NCBI GenBank assembly: GCA_023417315.1
Contig: JAEZFW010000051.1
Location: forward strand, 1 to 31,157
DNA length: 31,157 nucleotides
Direction: 5' to 3'
Source: Pseudomonadota bacterium
GTDB lineage: Bacteria; Pseudomonadota; Gammaproteobacteria; Steroidobacterales; Steroidobacteraceae
Under the pieces are notes generated by a model. It did no database searches. It was given only the letters and a program-made list of their open reading frames with translations, and was not told the DNA's origin. Shown here piece by piece: positions 14,135 through 22,343 of this stretch. The position numbers and the translations under genes are program-made. Numbering within the stretch: position 1 is the first letter of the stretch; each line of letters begins with the position of its first letter.

Positions 14135-16966
14135 TCACACGTCCACGCTGAACAGTGCAGCCACCGGAAACTGCTCGAGCACCTCTGCGACGCGCAGCCT
14201 TCGTGACTCGTGATCGCCCTGTGGCGCGAGCTCTTTGCCACTAAAGACCTCGCGCAGTTTCTGCGGGAACGGTGCGAGTACCTCCGTTGCGCCCCACGTA
14301 TCTTCGCCGAGCGGGAAATCGACCGCACCCTGCTTCAGCCTTGCCACCCAGCGCGGAAGCACAATCACGCAACAACGCTCCCCGCATACCCGAGCGAACG
14401 CAAAGGCGTGCTCCGCTTTGTCCCCTTCCACTTGCAAAGGCTGATAGCTCCCCTTCTCGAACAACTCAGGATCGCGCTTCCGCGCTTGCAGCAGCGTCCA
14501 GGTGAGCTTCAGCTTCGCTGCATCGAGATCTTCCTTCGACAAGCCTGCACCATTGCGTTCGATCTTTTCCAACATTTGCGAGGCAGCGTCGTAGTCGACC
14601 GGGCGGCGGTTGTCCGGATCGACGAGCGCCAGCGAGAGGCGCTCCGTCCCCTGGTAGATGTCGGGCACTCCGGGCACCGTCAGCTTCAAGGTCGTCTGCA
14701 CGAGCGAGTTGATGCCGCCGAAGAACGCGATCGGCTCCACGAAGGACGATAGATCCTTCAAGAAGGCGTTGCGCTCCGGATGGTCGAGCAACTGCACCAC
14801 GAAATCGCACAGTGCCTTCTCATACTCTTCGTTCGGATTCAACCAAGACGTCGAGCGCTTCGCCTCGCGTGACGCTTTGATTGCGTAGGCCTGCAGCCGC
14901 TCCACGAGCTTGGCGCTGTCATCGCCCGGATTGAACATCCCTGCCAACGTTTGATAGATCAGATACTCATCGTCTCGGCTCGGGGCGCTCGCACCTTCGA
15001 CCTGCCGGCGCTTGCTCCGATTGAGCTTGCTCCACCTCGACAAATGCAACTTCCAAAGATCGGGGAGCTCGCTGATCACCGCGATGCGCGCGCGCACATC
15101 CTCGCTTCGTTTCGTATCATGCGTCGATGTCGCGAGCATCGAATGCGGCCACGATTTCGCCCGCTCTAGATTCGCCTGATGCAAAGCGCTGGATGACACG
15201 CTGAAGCGACGCGGATCGCCGCCGACCTCGTTCAAGCAGATGAGGCGGTTGTAGCGATAGAAGGCCGTATCCTCGACGCCTTTCGCGGTGACAGGCGAAG
15301 TGACCTGCTGGAACTTCATCGCGAACTCGAGCATCGCGCGGCGGTGTTCTTCAGGATGCTCCGGCCCTGCATTGCCGAGCAGTACAGCTGCCAGGAAGTC
15401 GAATACGCTCGGATCGCCCGCGCTACGCTTGCGCGCGATATTGACAGCCCACGTCACGACCTTGCGATCGTCCTCGGCAATTCCGTCGTGAGAGATATAG
15501 GTCCGATAGACAGGAAAGCATGCGATGACTTCGACGATGGCCTCGCGGAGCGCGGCCCGGGTGAAGTCGGAGGTATGGCGATCGAGCTGCGCGATGCGAT
15601 CGAGTTGAGTCGCGAGCACCTCGACTTCCGCGGCAAGGGACACGTTCATCACGAGCTTCTTGCAGCGATAGGCGATCTCTTCGAATCCGTGAGGGTTCTC
15701 CGTGAACTGCCGATAGCGCGTCGTCATGCGACGCTCCTCGTCCCCGCACACGAGCCAGCTGGCGATCAACGTGGTGAAGTCATAGCCCGTCGTGCCATGC
15801 ACCAGCCAAGACTCCGGCAAACGTTCATGCGCTGCCAAGATCTTCTCGGTGACGACATAGAGAGGTTTGCTCTGGTCGTCGCGCGCGAAGCGCTGCTGCA
15901 GTCGTTCGAAATAGGTCTTCGGGTCGTATAACCCATCCGAATGATCGATGCGCAGACCTTGGATCTTGCCCTGCTCGATGAGCTCGAAGATGAACGCGTG
16001 GGTGCTGTCGAACACGGCCTGCTCGTTCATGCGCAGCGCGGCGAGATTGTTGACGTCGAAGAAGCGACGGTAATTGATCTCATCCACGGCCACTCGCCAA
16101 TAGGCAAGTCGGTACGCCTGCACTTCGAGCAACCCATCGAGCCCATCGAAGCTCTCCGGTTCGCCCACAGTCCCATTCAGCCGTATCACTGCATCCTCGA
16201 CATATCTTCGAATCGGCTCGCTGCGCTCGATCAGTCGGGTCAAGCGACGCTTGTGCGCCTCTTTATCCCGATAGCGGATCAATACACTCTCCTCAAGCGT
16301 ATCGCTGCGCGATGGCAAGTGGCCGAAAGCTGCCATGAGGCTTTCGAAGTCCGCCCGGTCCGGATCGTCGATCGGCAAGCGCTCATCGAGCACGGCTGCA
16401 AATGGCGCGAAGATGCGCGGGTACTCGCGCGGATCGATCGGGAAGCGATGCTCGTAATACCGAATCGCGAAGCTTCCGTTCGCCGCATCGAGCTCGAGCT
16501 TGAGCTCACCCTTCTCGAGCACTTTGCCATAGGGCTCGCCGAGAATCGGCACGAGGATGCGATCTCGCATCGAGGGTCGCGCAGGTCTCCAATCGACGTC
16601 GAAGTACCCCGAGCAGCGCCCTGCAGGACCGTTCTCGAGCAGATCGAGCCACCAGGTATTGTCATCGCCCATCACGCCGAGATGGTTCGGTACGATGTCG
16701 ACGATCAGTCCCATATCGTGCGCATGCAGTGCGTCGACGAATGCATCGAACGTCTCTCGCGTGCCCACTTCTGGATTCAGACGAGTGTGATCCGTCACAT
16801 CGTATCCGTGCATGCTGCCCGGTCGTGCTTTCAAGATCGGCGAGGCGTAGACATGACTGATGCCCAGCCTTGCCAGATACGGCACCATGCGCGCGGCCTG
16901 CTCGAACGTGAACTCTCGATTGAACTGCAGGCGATACGTCGCGCGAGGGAGAGTGCCGTGCGTCAC
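14135..16966 (-). CDS. treY: Malto-oligosyltrehalose synthase
   Basis: A GH13 enzyme that isomerises the reducing-end alpha-1,4 bond of maltodextrins to alpha,alpha-1,1, leaving a trehalosyl end for TreZ. The 943-residue product is slightly longer than many family members. Visible motifs: ATYRLQFNREFTFEQA and LGISHVYASPILKARPGSMH at the N-terminus, VDIVPNHLG, and QGLRIDHSDGLYDP with the likely nucleophile Asp341. The likely acid/base is Glu374 in YVVTEKIL, and STHDTKRSEDVRAR contains Asp617. Start is GTG at 16966, overlapping the treZ stop (GTGA), with GGGAGG seven bases upstream. An upstream ATG at 17002 would lie inside treZ. Last gene of glgX-treZ-treY. Confidence 0.96.
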   Translation of the reverse strand: MTHGTLPRATYRLQFNREFTFEQAARMVPYLARLGISHVYASPILKARPGSMHGYDVTDHTRLNPEVGTRETFDAFVDALHAHDMGLIVDIVPNHLGVMGDDNTWWLDLLENGPAGRCSGYFDVDWRPARPSMRDRILVPILGEPYGKVLEKGELKLELDAANGSFAIRYYEHRFPIDPREYPRIFAPFAAVLDERLPIDDPDRADFESLMAAFGHLPSRSDTLEESVLIRYRDKEAHKRRLTRLIERSEPIRRYVEDAVIRLNGTVGEPESFDGLDGLLEVQAYRLAYWRVAVDEINYRRFFDVNNLAALRMNEQAVFDSTHAFIFELIEQGKIQGLRIDHSDGLYDPKTYFERLQQRFARDDQSKPLYVVTEKILAAHERLPESWLVHGTTGYDFTTLIASWLVCGDEERRMTTRYRQFTENPHGFEEIAYRCKKLVMNVSLAAEVEVLATQLDRIAQLDRHTSDFTRAALREAIVEVIACFPVYRTYISHDGIAEDDRKVVTWAVNIARKRSAGDPSVFDFLAAVLLGNAGPEHPEEHRRAMLEFAMKFQQVTSPVTAKGVEDTAFYRYNRLICLNEVGGDPRRFSVSSSALHQANLERAKSWPHSMLATSTHDTKRSEDVRARIAVISELPDLWKLHLSRWSKLNRSKRRQVEGASAPSRDDEYLIYQTLAGMFNPGDDSAKLVERLQAYAIKASREAKRSTSWLNPNEEYEKALCDFVVQLLDHPERNAFLKDLSSFVEPIAFFGGINSLVQTTLKLTVPGVPDIYQGTERLSLALVDPDNRRPVDYDAASQMLEKIERNGAGLSKEDLDAAKLKLTWTLLQARKRDPELFEKGSYQPLQVEGDKAEHAFAFARVCGERCCVIVLPRWVARLKQGAVDFPLGEDTWGATEVLAPFPQKLREVFSGKELAPQGDHESRRLRVAEVLEQFPVAALFSVDV

Positions 16967-18759
16967 GCAGTGGCCTCCCGCGCGAACACTCGCACCTCCC
17001 AAGGCCGTAACGATCCCAGATCAGATGACCCAGCGCTCGAAAATGCCAAGGCGCCTTCCGTTCGCTGTGCCGGTCGAGCGATCTCGTCCGATAGATTCGC
17101 GAGCATGCGCAGCGATTCGCCATTGCCCACGGGCCAATACACGCTCACGACGCTGCCGCTCACTTCGTATCGCGCCCGACCGTGCTCGATCCGCTCGATC
17201 AGTGGCACGATCACGCGCCTGCGCACCTCGATGATCTGGGTGACGTACTCGAGCCACATACGGTGCTGCGGCTCCTCGCGCTGCGCCCATTTCAATTGGC
17301 TCTGCTCGAAAGTCTGCGCTGCATTCGGATCGGGAATCCGTTCGCGCAAGGACTCATCAGAGAACGCGCCGAATGCGGCGAACTCGGCCCGCCGACCTTC
17401 GCGGACCGCAGCCGCGAGGTCCCCCGTGTAGTCGCAGAAATAGAGGAACGGCTGGGGTGCTGCGTACTCCTCGCCCATGAACAACATCGGGATTTGCGGG
17501 GCGAGCAGCAATATCGCAAACCCCGCTTTCAGCGGCTCGTCCTCGGTCAGCTCAGAGAGGCGTTCGCCGAGCGCGCGATTGCCAATCTGATCGTGATTCT
17601 GCAGGAAGTTGACGAAAGCCAATGGCGACAGGTGAGCGCTCTTCTCGCCCCGCGGCTCCGAGGTCACTTTGGAACGCTCGCCTTGATAGATGAAACCTTC
17701 TGCGAGCGCGCGCGCAAGCTGCTCGAGCGGCTTTTCGGCGTAATCGGCGTAATAGCTCTCGGATTCTTCGGTCAAGGCCACATGCAGCGCGTGATGGAAG
17801 TCGTCATTCCATTGCGACACGCGCGGACGTCGCAAGCGCTTGGCCTCGTTGTGGTGGTTCTCCAGCACGATGTGCACCTGACGCTCGCGTCCAGGTCCGT
17901 CCTGCACGGCATCGATCAGCTCGTCGATGAAATGCCGCGGGCCATCGTCATACATCGCATGCACGGCATCGATGCGCAGTCCATCGAAGTGATATTCCTC
18001 GATCCAGTACAACGCGTTCTGAATGAAGAACTGACGGACGGTCGAGTTGCCGAAGTCGATGGCATCGCCCCACGGCGTGCAATGCTTCGAAGTGAAGAAG
18101 TCGCGCGCGTAGCGACCGAGATAGTTCCCGTCGGGACCGAAATGGTTGTAGACCACATCGATGAGGACAGAGAGCTCGTGAGCGTGCGCCTCTTGAACCA
18201 AGTTCTTGAGATCCTCAGGGGAGCCGTAGGCAGGATGCGGCGCGAAAGGCAGCACGCCGTCGTATCCCCACCCTCTGCGCCCAGCGAATGATGCAAGCGG
18301 CAACAACTCGAGCGCCGTGATACCAAGTTTCGCTAGATCGGGCAGCCGCTTGGCGAGCGCTGCATACGTTCCTTCGCGCGTGAACGTGCCTACGTGCAGC
18401 TCATAGATCACGAGATCGCGCCAAGCGTGTCCGCTCCATGAACCGTCGTTCCACCGATGCGCGCTTGGATCGAGGAGCATGCAGCTGCCATGCACGCCGT
18501 CCGGATTGAAGCGCGACGCCGGATCGGGGACATCGAGCTCATCGTCGATTCGGTAGCTGTAGCGCAGCCCTGCGCATGCTTGCGACACGACAGCTTCGTA
18601 CCAGCCCTCGCCATCGCGCTTCATCCGGATTGCCTGCCGCTGATCCTCTCCTTGCACGCTCAGCGCGACGCTGTGTGCACTCGGGGCCCAAAGGCGAAAA
18701 CGTGCGGCCCCTTGCTCGTCGAGCTGCGCGCCGAACGACATCCTGTGTATGCGATTCAA
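16963..18759 (-). CDS. treZ: Malto-oligosyltrehalose trehalohydrolase (first paralogue)
   Basis: A GH13 enzyme that cuts trehalose from the trehalosyl end made by TreY. The 598-residue product has an N-terminal beta-sandwich (RFRLWAPSAHSVAL), then the barrel with GWGYDGVLPFAPH and DVVYNHFGPDGNYL. The nucleophile is Asp264 in FDGLRIDAVHAM, the acid/base Glu300 in HIVLENHHNE and the stabilising Asp390 in NFLQNHDQ. The typical SQWNDDFHHALH precedes the last. Start is TTG at 18759, overlapping the glgX stop (TTGA) and preceded seven bases upstream by GGAGG; ATG 18741 (residue 7) has no properly spaced site. It is in a tight operon between glgX and treY. A second, diverged treZ lies at 26348-28216. 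Confidence 0.96.
   Translation of the reverse strand: MNRIHRMSFGAQLDEQGAARFRLWAPSAHSVALSVQGEDQRQAIRMKRDGEGWYEAVVSQACAGLRYSYRIDDELDVPDPASRFNPDGVHGSCMLLDPSAHRWNDGSWSGHAWRDLVIYELHVGTFTREGTYAALAKRLPDLAKLGITALELLPLASFAGRRGWGYDGVLPFAPHPAYGSPEDLKNLVQEAHAHELSVLIDVVYNHFGPDGNYLGRYARDFFTSKHCTPWGDAIDFGNSTVRQFFIQNALYWIEEYHFDGLRIDAVHAMYDDGPRHFIDELIDAVQDGPGRERQVHIVLENHHNEAKRLRRPRVSQWNDDFHHALHVALTEESESYYADYAEKPLEQLARALAEGFIYQGERSKVTSEPRGEKSAHLSPLAFVNFLQNHDQIGNRALGERLSELTEDEPLKAGFAILLLAPQIPMLFMGEEYAAPQPFLYFCDYTGDLAAAVREGRRAEFAAFGAFSDESLRERIPDPNAAQTFEQSQLKWAQREEPQHRMWLEYVTQIIEVRRRVIVPLIERIEHGRARYEVSGSVVSVYWPVGNGESLRMLANLSDEIARPAQRTEGALAFSSAGSSDLGSLRPWEVRVFAREATA
16974..16979 (-). promoter_or_regulatory. Ribosome binding site fixing the treY GTG start
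   Basis: Minus-strand GGGAGG seven bases before GTG 16966, located within the end of treZ. It supports the GTG as the treY start and coupled translation. Confidence 0.75.
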
Positions 18760-20906
18760 AGCTCATCCTCCGCCGGCAACGGGTACTCGAAGAGTGCGAG
18801 CGCGCGGCCCGGCACCGGATAGGTATCGCCAGGTCGCAGCACGCGCCGCTGCACGTCGAAACCCGCCGCATCCGCGGTATCGAGTCGCAGCACCCAGCGC
18901 GCATCGACGGGCTGCAGGGGAATGTCGAAATCCACTGGTTCGTGGTGCGCGTTGACGAGCAGCAGAAAATCGCTGTCGATGACGATCTTGCCGCGCTCAT
19001 TCTGCTCATTCAGAGCGCGACCCGATAAGAACACTCCGAGTGTCCGCGCATAACTCTCGCGCCATTGCTGATCGGTCATCTCCGATCCGTTCGGATCGAG
19101 CCATACGATGTCCCGAATGCCGTCTCCACGAATCGCGCGATCCTGAAAGAAACTGCGGCGGCGAAAGACGCGGTGGCGCGACCTGAGCTGGATCAGCTCG
19201 CGTGTGAACTCGAGCAGCTCTTGGTCTTCGAGATTGAGCTCCCAATCGTGCCAAGTAATCTCGTTGTCCTGACAGTAGGCATTGTTGTTACCGCGCTGAG
19301 TGCGGCCGGATTCATCGCCAGACAGCAGCATCGGCACGCCTTGCGAGACCATCAGCGTTGTGAGCAGATTGCGGATCTGTCGGATGCGCAGCTGCCTGAC
19401 CTGCGGATCGTCCGTTGGACCTTCCACGCCGCAATTCCAGCTGCGATTGTGATTCTCGCCATCGCGGTTGTCGTCTTTGTTCGCTTCGTTGTGCTTCTCG
19501 TTGTAACTGACGAGATCCCGCAGCGTGAACCCATCGTGCGAAGTCACGAAGTTGACGCTCGCGTAGGGCTTGCGGCCGCTGTGCTCGTACAGATCGCTCG
19601 AACCCGACATGCGATACGCCAGCTCCCCAATGAGACCGCCTTCCCCTTTCCAGTAGTCTCTAATGACATCGCGATACTTTCCGTTCCACTCGGTCCATCT
19701 CACCGGAAATCCGCCGACCTGATAACCGCCCTCGCCCAGATCCCAGGGCTCGGCAATCAGCTTGACTCTGGAGATCACGGGGTCTTGATGGATGATGTCG
19801 AAGAACGCGCCGAGACGATCGACCGCGTGCAGCTCGCGCGCGAGCGCAGCCGCGAGATCGAAGCGAAAACCGTCGACGTGCATCTCTTCGATCCAGTAGC
19901 GCAGGCTGTCCATGATCAGCTGCAATACGCGTGGATGCAGCATGTTGAGCGTATTGCCGCACCCCGTGTAGTCCATGTAGTAGCGCGGATCGCCGTGAAC
20001 GAGGCGGTAGTACGCCGCATTATCTATCCCGCGAAAACACAGCGTGGGGCCCAGATGATTCCCTTCGGCTGTGTGGTTGTAGACGACATCCAGGATCACC
20101 TCGATCCCGGCCGAGTGAAGCGTCTTGACCATGGTCTTGAACTCGCGCTCGGAGTGTTCGCCCGCGGCATATCCTTGATGAGGCGCGAAGTAGCCGATCG
20201 AGTTGTAGCCCCAATAGTTACTCAATCCTTTCTCGACCAGATGCCGATCGTTGACGAAGTAATGCACGGGCATCAGCTCGATCGCAGTGACGCCTAGGCG
20301 TTTGAGATAGTCGATGACGGGCTCGGTCGCGAGCGCCGCGTAGGTGCCTCGATACTGCGGCGGCACGTCGGGATGGCGCATCGTGAAGCCGCGGACGTGC
20401 ATCTCGTAGATGACCGTGTCGTGCCAGGGAATGTTGGGTCGTCGATCCTCGCCCCACGAGAACGCAGGATCGATTACTTGAGCTTTAGGCATTCCGTCGG
20501 CGTTGTTGCGTCGATCGAAGGAGATATCGGCACGCTGATGTCCGATGCGATAGCCAAAGTGCGCATCCGACCATGCCAGTGTTCCGACGATCGATTTCGC
20601 GTAGGGATCGAGCAGCAGCTTGTTCGGATTGAATCGATGGCCTTGCTGCGGCAGATACGGCCCGTGGACGCGATAGCCATACAGCTGCCCGGGCCGCGCT
20701 TCAGGTAAGTAACAATGCCAGACACGGTCTGTCTGCTCGCGCAGGCGAATTCGTTGCAGCTCTCGTCTCCCGCGACGATCGAACAGGCACAACTCGACCG
20801 CCTCCGCATGCTCGGAGAAGAGCGCGAAGTTCACGCCCTCTCCGTCCCACGTTGCACCTTGCGGATACGGCCGGCCTGGCCAGATGGCGTTGATGAGGCG
20901 GGTCAT
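18756..20906 (-). CDS. glgX: Glycogen debranching enzyme GlgX (isoamylase type)
   Basis: Hydrolyses alpha-1,6 branch points of (phosphorylase-limited) glycogen, supplying linear maltodextrin to TreY/TreZ. The 716-residue GH13 enzyme starts WPGRPYPQGATWDGEGVNFALFS (residues 9-31). Other motifs are VIYEMHVRGFT (165-175), DVVYNHTAEG (273-282), DGFRFDLA with nucleophile Asp350, IAEPWDLG with Glu386, and NFVTSHDGFTLRDLVSYN with Asp458. The Met at 20906 fits the family N-terminus. This ATG is the last of three ATGs embedded in 8-bp repeats, and no clear Shine-Dalgarno precedes it. First gene of the operon; its stop overlaps the treZ start by four bases. Confidence 0.97.
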   Translation of the reverse strand: MTRLINAIWPGRPYPQGATWDGEGVNFALFSEHAEAVELCLFDRRGRRELQRIRLREQTDRVWHCYLPEARPGQLYGYRVHGPYLPQQGHRFNPNKLLLDPYAKSIVGTLAWSDAHFGYRIGHQRADISFDRRNNADGMPKAQVIDPAFSWGEDRRPNIPWHDTVIYEMHVRGFTMRHPDVPPQYRGTYAALATEPVIDYLKRLGVTAIELMPVHYFVNDRHLVEKGLSNYWGYNSIGYFAPHQGYAAGEHSEREFKTMVKTLHSAGIEVILDVVYNHTAEGNHLGPTLCFRGIDNAAYYRLVHGDPRYYMDYTGCGNTLNMLHPRVLQLIMDSLRYWIEEMHVDGFRFDLAAALARELHAVDRLGAFFDIIHQDPVISRVKLIAEPWDLGEGGYQVGGFPVRWTEWNGKYRDVIRDYWKGEGGLIGELAYRMSGSSDLYEHSGRKPYASVNFVTSHDGFTLRDLVSYNEKHNEANKDDNRDGENHNRSWNCGVEGPTDDPQVRQLRIRQIRNLLTTLMVSQGVPMLLSGDESGRTQRGNNNAYCQDNEITWHDWELNLEDQELLEFTRELIQLRSRHRVFRRRSFFQDRAIRGDGIRDIVWLDPNGSEMTDQQWRESYARTLGVFLSGRALNEQNERGKIVIDSDFLLLVNAHHEPVDFDIPLQPVDARWVLRLDTADAAGFDVQRRVLRPGDTYPVPGRALALFEYPLPAEDEL
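18767..18771 (-). promoter_or_regulatory. Ribosome binding site fixing the treZ TTG start
   Basis: Minus-strand GGAGG seven bases before TTG 18759, inside the 3' end of glgX. It decides for the TTG over the downstream ATG at 18741. Confidence 0.7.
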
Positions 20907-20923
20907 TGGGTCATCGGGTCATC
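20900..20923. repeat. Three octamer repeats (GGGTCATY) containing the glgX start codon
   Basis: GGGTCATT, GGGTCATC, GGGTCATC in tandem. On the minus strand these read ATGACCCG, ATGACCCA, ATGACCCG, with ATGs at 20922, 20914 and 20906. Only the last is in frame with glgX; the first two open three-codon frames (M-T-R-stop, M-T-Q-stop), each ending in an ATGA stop/start overlap with the next ATG. Confidence 0.85.
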
Positions 20924-20934
20924 GCAAGAAGGAA

Positions 20935-21097
20935 GGCGATAGCGGATAGGCGATCGGGGATAGTCAAGATGGCTCCGTGGTGCTCGAATGAAACGGAGTC
21001 ATCGATGCAGCTGGCACGCGCCAAATTGTAGGAAGCGGCGGCGCTGAACGCCGCGAACGGTCCCCATCCTATCCGCTATCCGCTATCCGCTATTCCC
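20935..21097. repeat. GGATAGC-type palindromic repeat
   Basis: The left arm (20935-20963) contains GCGATAGCGGATAG and CGATCGGGGATAG. The right arm (21062-21097) is the inverse, TATCCGCTATCCGCTATCCG followed by CTATTCCCGATCCGC, i.e. heptamers of GGATAGC. The loop has two small hairpins, CTCCGT/ACGGAG and GCGGCG/CGCCGC. The right arm begins about ten bases after the stop of the nucleotidyltransferase gene, and the whole gap up to glgX is occupied. Confidence 0.75.
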
Positions 21098-21106
21098 GAT
21101 CCGCTT

Positions 21107-22120
21107 CTAGACCGCTGGCGCTCCCAACTGCCCGATGCGCTCGAATTGCGCGTGTTGAGCGGCGAGACTCAAATAATCCGAGACGTCCCAGTCGGAAGCG
21201 GTGTCGTCCTGGCGGTGAATGCGCAGACGCTGCAGAGTCTCACCGACGCGATGCGGCGTTCCCAAATCGCTCCACCCACACGGTGGCACACGAAGAACAC
21301 ACAACTTGTCTACCTTGCTCTCCAAGACGTCGCGCGAAAAATCCAATGACGGCAGGCGCGTGTAGAGATCGACGAGCGCCGGCCAGCCGCCCGCAGGCGC
21401 GCCGAGACTCCAATGGCGGCTCAGCATGACCTGCATTTCCATCACCATGGAGCTGTAGCGCGGCAGGAATAGATTGAGCAGTGTCTGTCCGAGTCCCGCG
21501 ATGATGAACGCGTTCCACAGACCACCCTTTTCCATCAACTCAGCCGCGACTTGAGGATTCGGCTTCTCTACGAACTGCGCGACGGTTTGACCGCCTGCGG
21601 GATCAGGCCCACCCGGAAGCACGTAGCCAAGATCCGTATCCATTTCGTCTGGCGCGATGCCCAACAACACAGCTCGGTCCTTCCCCTCTTCCACCCGATC
21701 GAGCGCAAGCAAGAGCGACTGCCGCAGCACCGATTCGTCGCGGACATAATGATCCGAGGGCAGCATGACGATACGTGCCTCCGGATCTTTCGCAAGGATA
21801 TGCAGAACCGAATACAGAACGCCGATTGCCGTGCCTCGATTGCGAGGCTGAACGATCAAATTCCGGTGTGGAAGGCGCATGAGCTCACGGCATTCGGACC
21901 ACCATTGCCGGTGTTGTTGAGCGACAATGGTGCAGGTTCGCTCCGGAGCGACCACTTTCGATGCACGTGCGAGCGCGTCTTCGAGAAGCGAGCGACCGCC
22001 GTCGAGCGAACAAAATTGCTTGGGAACTGCCGTACCACACGGCTTTGTCGTGAGCGCCCGTAGACGACTGCCGTCTCCGCCCGCGAGAATAAGCGCCCAA
22101 ACATGCTGTGTCTTAGACAT
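21107..22120 (-). CDS. Mannose-1-phosphate guanylyltransferase-like sugar nucleotidyltransferase
   Basis: A 337-residue protein of the NTP-transferase family. The N-terminal nucleotide-binding motif is VWALILAGGDGSRLRALT followed by AVPKQFCSL; VMLPSDHYV, DLGYVLPGG, VAQFVEKPN and the late CGWSDLGTP complete the fold. The pattern best fits GDP-mannose pyrophosphorylase-type enzymes (mannose-1-phosphate plus GTP), but the sugar and nucleotide cannot be fixed from motifs. Start is ATG 22120 with AAGGAG five bases upstream; the open frame continuing to 22519 is not protein-like. No C-terminal isomerase domain is present, so it is not a bifunctional ManC/AlgA. It is divergent from opgG. Confidence 0.85.
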   Translation of the reverse strand: MSKTQHVWALILAGGDGSRLRALTTKPCGTAVPKQFCSLDGGRSLLEDALARASKVVAPERTCTIVAQQHRQWWSECRELMRLPHRNLIVQPRNRGTAIGVLYSVLHILAKDPEARIVMLPSDHYVRDESVLRQSLLLALDRVEEGKDRAVLLGIAPDEMDTDLGYVLPGGPDPAGGQTVAQFVEKPNPQVAAELMEKGGLWNAFIIAGLGQTLLNLFLPRYSSMVMEMQVMLSRHWSLGAPAGGWPALVDLYTRLPSLDFSRDVLESKVDKLCVLRVPPCGWSDLGTPHRVGETLQRLRIHRQDDTASDWDVSDYLSLAAQHAQFERIGQLGAPAV

Positions 22121-22343
22121 TCTGACTCCTTGCTGCGACAGCGACGTGACGTTTGCGTTATGGGAAGCACACCGCTGAGGCGCGAAAATGCAGGGCGTAA
22201 ATACATGGCAATGTGCTTGAGTTCCCGGCGAACGCGGCGGAACCGAACTGCATACAGGTGCGTAGTTCGTGTACCCCTTGCGTCCGAACCGCGGGTTCCC
22301 TGTTCTTATTAGATCGCTCGGCACCAGGAGCAGTTGGTTTCGG

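Noticed and set aside
15941..17431. Long plus-strand open frames opposite treY, treZ and glgX (also 17182-18291 and 19065-20297)
   Set aside because: They lie fully antisense to genes with clear catalytic motifs, have no recognisable domains and arise from GC-rich codon bias.
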